DNA of 13,008 bases from an uncultured Clostridia bacterium (GCA_946628455.1 CAMOWP010000039.1:1-13008), one strand, 5' to 3'; numbered from the stretch's first letter, positions 1 through 7,420 are shown. Notes: a model not told the origin generated them from the sequence alone. Program-made: numbers and translations.

Positions 1-87
1 TTCAAACATTGAGCCTTCGGGGTATTCAAGAGTCTCGGGAATATCGCCGAAATATTTGAGCCACGGTGCGTTAGGTCTGTTTTCCAT
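1..87 (-). CDS. AMP-dependent acyl-CoA synthetase/ligase, N-terminal fragment (runs off left edge)
   Basis: Only the first 29 codons of this leftward gene are in the window. The peptide starts MENRPNAPWLKYFGDI and continues through a PETLEYPEGSMFE stretch. That pattern (a tryptophan-leucine-x-phenylalanine/tyrosine block followed by ETLDYP-like residues and a short MxE motif) is the N-terminus I associate with clostridial long-chain fatty-acid/AMP-forming CoA ligases, which activate a carboxylate with ATP to an adenylate and then a CoA thioester in the cytoplasm. The ATG (complement of 85-87) is preceded by a very strong GGAGGGAG ribosome site at about 96-103, which fixes the start. No catalytic motif is inside the window, so the family call rests on the N-terminal signature alone. 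It is divergent from the operon starting at 399 and may share its control region. Confidence 0.6.
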   Translation of the reverse strand, partial: MENRPNAPWLKYFGDIPETLEYPEGSMFE

Positions 88-124
88 AATTCTCCCTCCG
101 TCACGATAATTTTTACCATTACCT

Positions 125-152
125 ATTATATTGATTTAATTACAAAAAACAA
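125..152 (-). promoter_or_regulatory. Putative promoter of the leftward acyl-CoA synthetase gene
   Basis: Read on the minus strand there is a perfect TATAAT (complement of 125-130). It is preceded by a TTGTTT hexamer (complement of 147-152) with a 16-base spacer. The start codon at 87 would give a leader of about 30 bases. The -10 is convincing; the -35 is weak. Confidence 0.4.
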
Positions 153-156
153 ACGT

Positions 157-194
157 CTGTCTAATAAGTTTATATTTATTTAATAAATAGACAG
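157..194. repeat. AT-rich inverted repeat CTGTCTA/TAGACAG
   Basis: CTGTCTA at 157-163 is the reverse complement of TAGACAG at 188-194, enclosing AT-rich sequence with an inner TATTTAATAAATA near-palindrome. It lies immediately upstream of the leftward promoter's -35 region. It could be an operator or simply an AT-rich cruciform; function is not established. Confidence 0.4.
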
Positions 195-208
195 AGTTTT
201 TAACAATT

Positions 209-292
209 GGACACAACGGGACACATGAAATAGGTTAATTCCTGAAAATATTTTTTACTGATTACTATATTTTTATCTGTCCCGTTGTGTCC
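209..292. repeat. 15-bp perfect inverted repeat with four GGACA half-sites
   Basis: GGACACAACGGGACA at 209-223 is repeated as its exact reverse complement at 278-292, separated by 54 bases of AT-rich DNA. Each arm itself contains two GGACA pentamers whose starts are 10 bp apart (209 and 219 in the left arm, mirrored at 278-282 and 288-292), that is, one helical turn. There is no T-tract after the second arm, which argues against a simple terminator. The arrangement resembles paired operator sites for a dimeric regulator that could loop the DNA, placed between two divergent transcription units. It could alternatively be a long stem-loop in a leader RNA. Confidence 0.6.
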
Positions 293-352
293 TATTATTT
301 ATTTTTCTGTTTAACTTATTAATAAAAAAGTGTTTAAATAATACTTTTAATG

Positions 353-361
353 TGGTAATAT
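353..361 (+). promoter_or_regulatory. Possible extended -10 promoter element of the rightward operon
   Basis: TGG followed by TAATAT (356-361) resembles an extended -10 element about 38 bases before the chosen start codon at 399. No good -35 hexamer is visible at 16-18 bases upstream (only AT-rich TTTAAA-like sequence), so the site is tentative. Confidence 0.3.
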
Positions 362-398
362 ATAAAGGTACTATAAATTAATGCGGAGAAATAAAGCT

Positions 399-1073
399 AT
401 GGCATATAAAATAAAAAGAGACCCGATTGAAAAGGTCCCTAAGGGGCAGCTCATTTTCTGGATAATAGTCAGAATAACCATGATAGGCTGCGCGACTTAT
501 TCGTTCATCCACGGCGATTTGGTTATGGGCTTTGAAAGCGTTTTCGTTTTCATCTTCTCGCACCTGTGGGATATGTTCCAGGTGCTCGGCAACGGCTCGT
601 TCATTGAGGACGTTCCGCCTATCAGCCAGACGGCGCTGAATTTCATAATTTTAATGGGAATACTCTTCGGCTCATACCTTGAATGGTTTGACAAAATAAG
701 CTGGTACGACGAGGTTATGCACTGCTTTTCGGGCGCCGTGTGCGCAATTTTCGGCTACGATTTTTCAAACATAATCCAGAAGAAAAAGGGCAAGTGCGCG
801 ATAACGCTTTCCGCTATGTTCGGGCTTATGTTCGCCTGCACAATCGCAGTGGGCTGGGAGTTTTACGAATTTATTATGGACACCGTTCACGACACCAACC
901 TTCAGCTTGCAAAGGAGGGTGTGGAAACCGCTATGTTTGACCTTTCAAAATACAGAAACGAATACGGCTACTTAGGGCTCGTTGATTCGATGACCGATAT
1001 GATGATGAACACAATCGGCGGAATCGCAGGTATGATATTTATGATAATTTACAGAAAGAAGCACGATGCATAA
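399..1073 (+). CDS. YjdF/DUF2238-like integral membrane protein
   Basis: This 224-residue protein has about six hydrophobic segments (roughly residues 18-38, 41-60, 78-95, 107-125, 134-155 and 203-218). Polar residues lie at or within membrane segments: D104 and H108 in a YDEVMH motif, W153-E154 in a GWEFYEF motif, and D196 and D200 in a DSMTDMMMNTIGG motif. The D-x3-H, WE and D-x3-D-plus-glycine pattern matches what I know of the DUF2238 (YjdF-type) family, whose biochemical role is not established. I prefer the ATG at 399 over the in-frame ATG at 381, because GGAG at 385-388 sits 10 bases before 399 while 381 has no ribosome site. The last 8 bases overlap the next gene, suggesting translational coupling. 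It is the first gene of the operon. Confidence 0.6.
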   Translation: MAYKIKRDPIEKVPKGQLIFWIIVRITMIGCATYSFIHGDLVMGFESVFVFIFSHLWDMFQVLGNGSFIEDVPPISQTALNFIILMGILFGSYLEWFDKISWYDEVMHCFSGAVCAIFGYDFSNIIQKKKGKCAITLSAMFGLMFACTIAVGWEFYEFIMDTVHDTNLQLAKEGVETAMFDLSKYRNEYGYLGLVDSMTDMMMNTIGGIAGMIFMIIYRKKHDA

Positions 1074-1911
1074 ATTAAACGGAAAAGAAATAAAGCTAAT
1101 AGGAATTGACCTTGACGGAACGCTCCTCAGCGACGAAAAGCTCCTTTGCGACGGCGCGGAGGAAACGCTTAAAAAAGCCGCAGAAAGCGGAATACACATT
1201 GTTCCGATAACGGGCAGGCCGTTTAAGGGAATTCCGAAATGCGTTAAAGACCTTTCCTGCATAGATTATTTTATCTGCACAAACGGCGCTCAGATTATTG
1301 ACGCAAAGACGCAGAAAAACGTTTACTCCTTTTCAATTTCAAATGAAAAGAGCCGCGAGGTTATGGCGGCGCTTAAAGGGCTCGGCTGCATATTTGAGCC
1401 GTTTTGCGACGGCGTGAGCTACACGGACGAAAAAACCTTTAACACGTATATTGATTGTTTCCGCGGCACGCCCGTTGAGGAATACATCATATCAACAAGG
1501 GTTATAACCGAAAGCCTTGATTCCCTTTTTGAAGACGGAAAAAGGCAGGCTGACGAATTTTTCGTAAGCTGTTCAGACAAGGCGGCGCAGGCTCGGGTTG
1601 CAAAAACGCTTGATGAAATCGGCGGGCTTAACTACTGGTTTTACGACGATAAATATATCGAAATAACACGCGATGATTGCGACAAGGGCGCGGCGCTTGA
1701 GACTATCTGCGCTCACCTTGATATTGACACCCAAAACACAGCCGCCTTCGGCGACGGCGATAACGACCTCTTTTTCCTCAGGAAAGCAGGCGTTGCAATC
1801 GCAATGGAAAACGCATTTGAAAACGTTAAGGCGGCGGCTGACATAATAACGAAAAGCAACAACGAAAACGGAGTTTGCGAGCTTATTGAAACGATTTTAA
1901 AGGAGCGGTGA
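1066..1911 (+). CDS. Cof-type HAD-superfamily phosphatase (class IIB)
   Basis: A 281-residue cytoplasmic hydrolase with all four HAD motifs. Motif I is DLDGT, with nucleophile D15 and acid/base D17. Motif II is the threonine of ITGRP (T49). K207, in a DKGAAL context, is motif III. GDGDND (229-234) is motif IV for magnesium binding. The AFGDGDND and later AMENA...VK..A blocks and the length are typical of the Cof/YidA family, which dephosphorylates sugar phosphates, flavin nucleotides or similar small phosphates. The class IIB cap lies between motifs II and III (about residues 85-200). The true substrate cannot be read from the sequence. The start overlaps the previous stop by 8 bases with only a weak AGAAAG upstream, so translation probably depends on coupling. 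The next gene starts 4 bases after the stop. Confidence 0.85.
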   Translation: MHKLNGKEIKLIGIDLDGTLLSDEKLLCDGAEETLKKAAESGIHIVPITGRPFKGIPKCVKDLSCIDYFICTNGAQIIDAKTQKNVYSFSISNEKSREVMAALKGLGCIFEPFCDGVSYTDEKTFNTYIDCFRGTPVEEYIISTRVITESLDSLFEDGKRQADEFFVSCSDKAAQARVAKTLDEIGGLNYWFYDDKYIEITRDDCDKGAALETICAHLDIDTQNTAAFGDGDNDLFFLRKAGVAIAMENAFENVKAAADIITKSNNENGVCELIETILKER

Positions 1912-1915
1912 GCTT

Positions 1916-3286
1916 ATGAAAATTAACCTCAAAGGCGCAAAAGCCCTGCAAAGCTTTAAGGGCTGGGGTACCTCGGCTTGCTGGTGGGCGCAGGCGGTTT
2001 CGGACGAAAAAACGCAGGAGGAGCTTGCCGGGCTGCTTTACGGCGACAGCGGGCTTAAGCTCAACATTTACCGCTACAACATAGGCGGCGGCTTTGACGA
2101 AGCGCTCAACAGGGTTGAAAACCCCTGGCGCAGAACTGAATCCTTCCTTCTTTATGACAGGGAGGAGGAGACGTCCTCCTGGGATTTTTCAAGGGATAAG
2201 AACGCCGTTTCCGTTATGAAAAAATGCCTTGATAAAGGGAATATTGACACGCTGATTCTTTTTTGCAATTCACCGCATTACTCCCAGACGGCAAGTGGCC
2301 AGGCTTCGGGCAGCCTGCTCGGCCACACCTGCAACATCCCGAAGATGAATTACAAAAAATTCGTTGACTACGTGCTTGACGTGGCTCAGCATTTTATTGA
2401 CGAAGGCTTCCCCGTTGATTACATAAGCCCGATTAACGAGCCTCAGTGGAAATGGGGCGGCTCATACGTCTGGCAGGAGGGCTGCCACTACGAGCTGCCC
2501 GAGGTGCTTGAAATATACCGCCTTTTTGCAGAGGAAATCTTAAGGCGCAAAATGCCCGTTCGCCTTTACGGCCCTGAAAGCGGCGCAATGCTTGAGGACA
2601 CTCCCGAGTATCTTGAAGCGCTTGCTGCTGACGAAACGATAATGAAGGTGCTCCCGATTTTCGCTTACCACTCTTACCACGCTGATTCACGCCCTGAGGA
2701 CAGGTACGAATTCAAAGAAAAGCTTGTAAACGCTCACCCTGAGCTTCGCTTTGATATGAGCGAATGGTGCGAGCTGCCGAACAAAAGCCACACGAAGAAT
2801 TTCAGGGGCGCACTGATAACTGCAAGGATTATCGGGCAGGATATAATCTACGGCGGCGCCGAGAGCTGGACCTCGTGGGTTGCGGCGAACAACATACACA
2901 TTAAAGAGGACGGCTTTGATTACAGCGACGCTATGCTAAGCGGCAACCTTGATTTTACCGAGTGGACGGTGAACGAACGCTTTTACGGTATGGCTCACTT
3001 TACGAAATTCATCCCGAAGGGCTCCGTTGCGCTTGACATAGGGCTGAGACCTACCGAGGATAACAACACCTTCAACGCCTTCGCGTTCAGGACGCCTGAA
3101 AACGAAACGGCGCTCGTTATCGTAAACGAGGGCGAGGAGGCAGAAATCACGCTTGACGGCGATTTTAAAACGCTTGAAATTATACGTTCAACGCAGGAAA
3201 AAAAGCTTGAAAAAATTTACAGCGGAGAGTTTAACGGCGGCTTAACCTGCCCCGCCTCATCGCTGACAACGGTAATACTTAAATAA
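1916..3286 (+). CDS. GH30-like glycoside hydrolase (endo-1,6-galactanase-type), cytoplasmic
   Basis: A 456-residue (beta/alpha)8-type glycosidase. Near the N-terminus there is a GWGTSACWW block (residues 16-24), then an IYRYNIGGG segment (51-59), typical of GH30 and close relatives. N174-E175-P176 marks the acid/base glutamate at the end of strand 4. The MSEW motif places the likely nucleophile at E283. YHSYHAD (251-257) and SWTSWVAANN (317-326) line the expected cleft. The C-terminal 90 residues look like the beta-sandwich side domain of this clan. The N-terminal block recalls the 1,6-galactanase branch of GH30, but substrate assignment is a guess. There is no signal peptide, so it should act in the cytoplasm on imported oligosaccharides. 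An AAGGAG ribosome site (1900-1905) lies 10 bases before the ATG; the gene follows the HAD gene by 4 bases. Confidence 0.75.
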   Translation: MKINLKGAKALQSFKGWGTSACWWAQAVSDEKTQEELAGLLYGDSGLKLNIYRYNIGGGFDEALNRVENPWRRTESFLLYDREEETSSWDFSRDKNAVSVMKKCLDKGNIDTLILFCNSPHYSQTASGQASGSLLGHTCNIPKMNYKKFVDYVLDVAQHFIDEGFPVDYISPINEPQWKWGGSYVWQEGCHYELPEVLEIYRLFAEEILRRKMPVRLYGPESGAMLEDTPEYLEALAADETIMKVLPIFAYHSYHADSRPEDRYEFKEKLVNAHPELRFDMSEWCELPNKSHTKNFRGALITARIIGQDIIYGGAESWTSWVAANNIHIKEDGFDYSDAMLSGNLDFTEWTVNERFYGMAHFTKFIPKGSVALDIGLRPTEDNNTFNAFAFRTPENETALVIVNEGEEAEITLDGDFKTLEIIRSTQEKKLEKIYSGEFNGGLTCPASSLTTVILK

Positions 3287-3298
3287 GGAGAGAGAAAG

Positions 3299-4102
3299 AT
3301 GATTACAAACAAAAACATCGTGCTTACAGGCGCTTCAAGCGGAATAGGGCTTGAGGTTTTAAAGCTCCTTGCAAAGGGTGACGGAAACGTTATCCTCGCG
3401 CCCTCGCGCACTGCCGAGGAGAAGCTTAAGGACTTTGCCGAAAACGTTATCCCCTTCAATGCCGACACAGGCACTCAGGAGGGCGTTGATTCAATTTTTG
3501 AAAAGGCGAAGGAGGTTTTCGGCGGCGCTAAAATAGATATTTTCTACGCCAACGCAGGCTTCCCTTACTACGAGGAATTCAACTATACCGACTGGGCGCG
3601 AATTGAAAGAATTTTTAACGTTAACACCGTTTCACCAATTTACACCTACGCAAAATACGCCGAGCATTTAAAGGGCAGAGAGGGTATTCTTGCCTACACC
3701 GTTTCGGCTATCGGCAAAATGGCTATGCCGGGCTACGCGCTTTATTCAGCGAGCAAGTTCGGCCTGCAGGGCTTCCAGGAGGCAATCCGCCTTGAGGCTA
3801 ATAATAACCTTCAGATAACCTGCCTTTACCCGATTGCAACCAACACAAATTTCTTCAAGGTCGCAAACGAGGTTGAATTTGAAAAGCCGTTCCCCGTTCA
3901 GCAGCCCGACGTTGTTGCAAGAAAGATGGTTGACGGCATTGAAAAGGGCAAAAAATTCGTATCCCCGAGCAATCTTTTCCAGCTTTCAAAGGTATTAATG
4001 GGAATCTGCCCGCCCGTAAGAACGGTTTACTGGAAGCTTGAAACAAACAAGCTCAACCGCTTCAAGGCAAAGCTTAACAACCTTAACAGAGGTGAAAAAT
4101 AA
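3299..4102 (+). CDS. SDR-family NAD(P)-dependent oxidoreductase
   Basis: A 267-residue classical short-chain dehydrogenase/reductase. The cofactor motif TGASSGIG is at residues 10-17, the structural NAG at 85-87, N109 in the VNT segment, catalytic S136, and the Y149-S-A-S-K153 dyad. After the catalytic core there is a longer C-terminal tail (about residues 205-267) with a hydrophobic stretch and a basic end, which may contact the membrane or a partner. The substrate (a ketone or secondary alcohol) is not evident. A GGAG-rich ribosome site lies just before the ATG, 12 bases after the glycosidase stop. Its TAA overlaps the next gene's ATG by one base (TAATG), a strong sign that it is translated together with the flavoprotein that follows. 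Confidence 0.9.
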   Translation: MITNKNIVLTGASSGIGLEVLKLLAKGDGNVILAPSRTAEEKLKDFAENVIPFNADTGTQEGVDSIFEKAKEVFGGAKIDIFYANAGFPYYEEFNYTDWARIERIFNVNTVSPIYTYAKYAEHLKGREGILAYTVSAIGKMAMPGYALYSASKFGLQGFQEAIRLEANNNLQITCLYPIATNTNFFKVANEVEFEKPFPVQQPDVVARKMVDGIEKGKKFVSPSNLFQLSKVLMGICPPVRTVYWKLETNKLNRFKAKLNNLNRGEK

Positions 4103-6174
4103 TGGCATTTGATATTATGTTCTCGCCTATGAAAATAGGCAAAATGGAGGTTAAAAACCGCGTCGTTATGACTGCGGCTGAGTTCTCTCTCGGCCAGCCG
4201 AACGGCGAGCCTACCGAAAGGCTTATGAATTACTACGAGGAGCGCGCAAAGGGCGGTGTAGGTCTTATCACACCGGGCATAACCCGCGTTAACGATATGG
4301 GCGCCGCTTCAACCTTTACTCAGCTTTCAATGAGCTCTGACAGGCACATTGAGCCTATGCGCGAAATGGCAAACAGGCTTCACAAATACGGCGCAAAGCT
4401 CTGCATTCAGCTTCACCACCCCGGCAGGCAGGGCTACGCAAGCTCAATAAACACCCTGCCGCTCATTATCCCGATTACGGACCGTTTCCCCAAGGTGCCC
4501 GAAATGCTCTTCAAGGCAACTCCCGTCCTGCTCGGGCTTGAGGCGAAAAAGGTTTGTATGTCCTTGCAGGCGCCGTCAAAATGCGAGCTTTCGGCGCACG
4601 GCGCAACGCGTATTCACGCAATGAGCAAAAGGGAAATTCACAAGCTGCGGGACGATTTTATCGCCGCTGCCGTAAGATGTAAAAAGGCGGGGGTTGACTG
4701 CGTTGAGCTTCACTCAACCCACGGCTATATCCTCCAGCAGTTCCTGTCGCCGAACACAAATAAGCGTACAGACGAATACGGCGGAAGCTTCGATAACCGC
4801 CTTCGCTTCATAACCGAAATAATTGACGGAATCAAAACTCAGTGCGGACGCGATTATCCGCTTATCGTAAGGCTCTGCGCCGACGAGATGTATGACAGAA
4901 TCGGCAAACCCGAAAAGGGCTACAATCTTGAAGAAGGAAAGAAAATTGCAAAGCGCCTTGAGGAAATAGGCGTTGACGCAATCAATGTTTCCTCCGCGTG
5001 CTACGATACATATAACTACTGGCTTGAGCCCACCTCCTTTGAGCCCGGCTGGCGCGCTTACCTTGCAAAGGAAATCAAGAGCGTTGTAAATATCCCCGTT
5101 ATCGCTGCTAACTTTATCCGCTCGCCCGAGCAGGCTGAAAGACAGCTTGAAGAAGGGTATCAGGACTTTGTAGGCTCCGCGAGAAACTTTATCTGCGACC
5201 CGTACTGGGCAAAGAAAGCCGAGGAGGGTCACCCCGAAAAAATCAGGCGCTGCATCGGCTGCCTGCACTGCATAAAATCGTTTATGTTTAACGCCTCCTT
5301 CAAGGGTACTCCGGGCGAATGTGCGCTCAACCCTGCAGTCGGAATTGAAAAGGAATACGAAAATATGCCGAAAACGGGCAGAGGCTTCAGGGTAATAATT
5401 ATCGGCGCAGGTCCTGCAGGACTTACAGCTGCAATAACCCTTAAGCGTCGCGGCTTCGTTCCGATTATTCTTGAAAAGGAAAAGGAGGCAGGCGGTCAGG
5501 TCAACATCGCCGCAGCAGGTCCGTACAAGGATAAGCTTCACTGGGCGATTGAGGATATGCTGACCGAATGCAAGGACCTTGGAATAGAGATAAGATACAA
5601 CATCGAGGCAACGCCTGAACTGATTAAAGAGGAAGCGCCTTACGCAGTTCTTCTCGCAAGCGGCGGCACTCCCGTAAGGCCACGCTCAATTGAGGGTATT
5701 GACGGCGACAACGTTTACCTCGCTCCCGATATCCTGCTCGGCAAGGCTGAGCTTAAGGATAAAAGGGTTGCGCTTATCGGCTCAGGGCTTACGGGGCTTG
5801 AAACCTGCGAAAAGCTCAATGAAACGGGCAACAGGGTTACGATTGTTGAAATGGCAAAGGCTGTTGCAGAAAACGCGTGGTTCCAGTTTGTTGACGATTC
5901 GCTCAGCAGAATCAAGCCTTACGGCACTGAAATCCTCCTTAACACAAAGCTCGTTTCAATTGATAAGAACGGCGTAACCGTTGAGGATAAGAACGGGCAG
6001 AGAAAGCTTGAAGCGGACGCAGTTGTTCTCTCAATGGGCGTAAGGCCGAATAACGCGCTTGCTGACGAAATTGAAGCCCTCGGTATAAGATGCTACGCCA
6101 TCGGCGACGCAGACAAGGGCGGCACAATCGGCAACGCCACCCAGTCCGCCTTCCACACGGCTATGATGATTTAA
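4102..6174 (+). CDS. Old-yellow-enzyme flavoprotein with Fe-S and FAD/NAD(P)-binding domains (enoate/2,4-dienoyl-CoA reductase family)
   Basis: A 690-residue multidomain reductase. Residues 1-375 form an FMN TIM barrel of the old yellow enzyme family; the QLHHPGRQ block is at 103-110 and the H204-x2-H207 ligand segment precedes GYILQQFLSP. Cysteines 384, 387, 390 and 407 form the expected 4Fe-4S site. From 430 an FAD Rossmann fold starts with GAGPAG (435-440), and a second nucleotide fold has GSGLTG (560-565). A terminal IGDA motif (668-671) closes the FAD fold. Domain order and length match FadH, enoate reductases and the BaiCD/BaiH group, which pass NAD(P)H electrons through FAD and Fe-S to FMN to reduce an activated C=C bond. 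The cluster spacing here is C-x2-C-x2-C-x16-C rather than the familiar C-x2-C-x3-C-x11/12-C. It is translationally coupled to the SDR gene. The substrate is unknown. Confidence 0.9.
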   Translation: MAFDIMFSPMKIGKMEVKNRVVMTAAEFSLGQPNGEPTERLMNYYEERAKGGVGLITPGITRVNDMGAASTFTQLSMSSDRHIEPMREMANRLHKYGAKLCIQLHHPGRQGYASSINTLPLIIPITDRFPKVPEMLFKATPVLLGLEAKKVCMSLQAPSKCELSAHGATRIHAMSKREIHKLRDDFIAAAVRCKKAGVDCVELHSTHGYILQQFLSPNTNKRTDEYGGSFDNRLRFITEIIDGIKTQCGRDYPLIVRLCADEMYDRIGKPEKGYNLEEGKKIAKRLEEIGVDAINVSSACYDTYNYWLEPTSFEPGWRAYLAKEIKSVVNIPVIAANFIRSPEQAERQLEEGYQDFVGSARNFICDPYWAKKAEEGHPEKIRRCIGCLHCIKSFMFNASFKGTPGECALNPAVGIEKEYENMPKTGRGFRVIIIGAGPAGLTAAITLKRRGFVPIILEKEKEAGGQVNIAAAGPYKDKLHWAIEDMLTECKDLGIEIRYNIEATPELIKEEAPYAVLLASGGTPVRPRSIEGIDGDNVYLAPDILLGKAELKDKRVALIGSGLTGLETCEKLNETGNRVTIVEMAKAVAENAWFQFVDDSLSRIKPYGTEILLNTKLVSIDKNGVTVEDKNGQRKLEADAVVLSMGVRPNNALADEIEALGIRCYAIGDADKGGTIGNATQSAFHTAMMI

Positions 6175-6187
6175 AGGAGGAACTTTA

Positions 6188-7207
6188 ATGAAAAAGATTA
6201 TTTGTACATTACTGCTTTTTGTCATACTGATAAGCGGTAATACAACCGTCTTGGCGAACAGCATTTCTTCTGCTGAAAATGTAAATATCGGCGAGGTTTA
6301 CAATCACAAGTTCACAGAAGCAGATACTTATTATTGGTACAAATTCACGGCGCAGGAAAAGGCATATGATTTTTTATTAACCTTCAGCAAAACTACTGAC
6401 AAGCTCACCACCTCCTCGGATATGTATATATATGACAGCAACAAAGAGGTTTTAACATATGCCGAGTATATTCCTTCTAAAAACGGATATTATTGCTGTT
6501 ATAATGGCTTTAAGAAGAGCAGTGTGTATTATGTCGAGATATATGCGCCGCAAGTTGTAACCACGTCATTTTCAATTAATAATCATAAGCATGAATACAA
6601 AAAGTCCTATGTTAGCGTTGCAACCGAAAGCGAGGACGGCTACATTGAATATATATGCTCAGGCTGCGACAAAGTTAAAAAAACCGTTATTCCTAAGCTG
6701 GTATTAAAAATCAGCCCCAAAAAGGCAGAGTATAACGGAAAGGCTCAGAAGCCTAAAATCACAATAAAGGACAGAACCGGAAAAAAGCTTGTTGAAAACA
6801 CTGATTATACAGTTGATTACGGTAGCTCAAAAATCAAAAATGTCGGTTATTATGAATTCAGCATAAGCTTTAAAAGCTCAAAATATTATATCGGCGGAGC
6901 GGAATTTTACATCACGCCAAAGAAATCAAAAATCAGAAAATTAACGGCAAAGAAAAAAGCTATTACAGTAAAATGGAGCAGTGTTTATACTCAAAATGAC
7001 GGTTATCAGATACAGTACAGCACCGATAAGAATTTCAAGAAAAACAGAAAAACAATAACAGTAAAGAGCAACGAAACCACATCAAAAACAATTAAAAAAT
7101 TAAAATCAAAGAAAAAGTACTATGTCAGAGTACGGACATATAAGGATGCATTCTGGTTTAATATTTATTCAAAATGGAGTGCAGTGAAATCAGTTAAAGT
7201 AAAATAA
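6188..7207 (+). CDS. Exported protein with PPC-like and fibronectin III-like domains
   Basis: A 339-residue protein starting with a clear Sec signal peptide (MKK, hydrophobic core to about residue 16, likely cleavage after VLA at 21-23). Residues about 38-130 resemble a pre-peptidase C-terminal (PPC) beta-sandwich with a YWYKFTA strand. A linker with histidines and a CSGC pair (157-160) follows, then an Ig-like segment (170-243), then a lysine-rich fibronectin III-like domain (246-339) with VKWSSV and YYVRVRTYKD strands. No sortase, dockerin or choline-binding motif is visible. A strong AAAGGAGG ribosome site lies 13 bases after the flavoprotein stop, with no terminator between, so it may be co-transcribed. 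Base and codon use are more AT-rich than in the preceding genes, hinting at a different history. The function is probably extracellular; nothing more specific can be claimed. Confidence 0.7.
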   Translation: MKKIICTLLLFVILISGNTTVLANSISSAENVNIGEVYNHKFTEADTYYWYKFTAQEKAYDFLLTFSKTTDKLTTSSDMYIYDSNKEVLTYAEYIPSKNGYYCCYNGFKKSSVYYVEIYAPQVVTTSFSINNHKHEYKKSYVSVATESEDGYIEYICSGCDKVKKTVIPKLVLKISPKKAEYNGKAQKPKITIKDRTGKKLVENTDYTVDYGSSKIKNVGYYEFSISFKSSKYYIGGAEFYITPKKSKIRKLTAKKKAITVKWSSVYTQNDGYQIQYSTDKNFKKNRKTITVKSNETTSKTIKKLKSKKKYYVRVRTYKDAFWFNIYSKWSAVKSVKVK

Positions 7208-7244
7208 CAAATTAAAACACTGTCCGCAGGAACGTTAATTTTCC

Positions 7245-7268
7245 ATTCTCAATTCTCAGTTTTCAATT
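7245..7268 (+). repeat. Tandem heptamer tract ATTCTCA-type
   Basis: Three head-to-tail heptamers are visible: ATTCTCA (7245-7251), ATTCTCA (7252-7258) and the variant GTTTTCA (7259-7265), followed by ATT. They lie between the stop of the exported protein gene and its terminator. Short AATTCTC-type tracts recur in intergenic DNA of many bacteria; no function is assigned. Confidence 0.45.
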
Positions 7269-7270
7269 AA

Positions 7271-7301
7271 AAAAGAAGGCGGTTTTATGCCGCCCTCTTT
7301 T
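7271..7301 (+). terminator. Rho-independent terminator after the operon
   Basis: AAAAGAAGGCGG (7271-7282) pairs with CCGCCCTCTTTT (7290-7301) with one A-C mismatch, around a 7-base TTTTATG loop. The descending arm ends in a T-rich run. It closes the operon 399-7207, and the A-rich ascending arm means it could also work in reverse. Confidence 0.85.
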
Positions 7302-7339
7302 CTTTATGTCCTGATAATTGGACTATGTTTCGTTTGCTG

Positions 7340-7368
7340 TTTACTTGACAATTTGCTTGTGCTATAGT
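7340..7368 (+). promoter_or_regulatory. Promoter of the NT5C-like nucleotidase gene
   Basis: TTTACT (7340-7345) as -35, a 17-base spacer, then TGC plus TATAGT (7363-7368) as an extended -10. A perfect TTGACA at 7345-7350 overlaps the -35, but no -10 sits at the right distance from it. The expected start lies near 7375, giving a leader of about 45 bases. Confidence 0.6.
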
Positions 7369-7420
7369 GGGATTGTAAGGAAAACAACCCAAGAATTTTT
7401 TGAAAGGACAAAGAGAAATT

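Noticed and set aside
381..398. Earlier in-frame ATG for the YjdF-like gene
   Set aside because: No ribosome site precedes it, while GGAG is well placed for the ATG at 399.
4714..5541. 275-residue open frame on the minus strand inside the flavoprotein gene
   Set aside because: It is antisense to a gene with unmistakable domain motifs, has no ribosome site or family resemblance, and its openness follows from the codon bias of the sense strand.
87..7207. A bile-acid-inducible (bai) operon
   Set aside because: CoA ligase, SDR and OYE families are all present, but nothing resembling BaiE, BaiF or BaiG is seen, and the glycosidase and HAD genes do not fit. Only a general similarity of enzyme classes remains.
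7400..7420. TTG start for the nucleotidase, seven codons earlier
   Set aside because: It lies upstream of the Shine-Dalgarno-like AAAGGA, and the HAD motif starts properly a few residues after the ATG at 7421.
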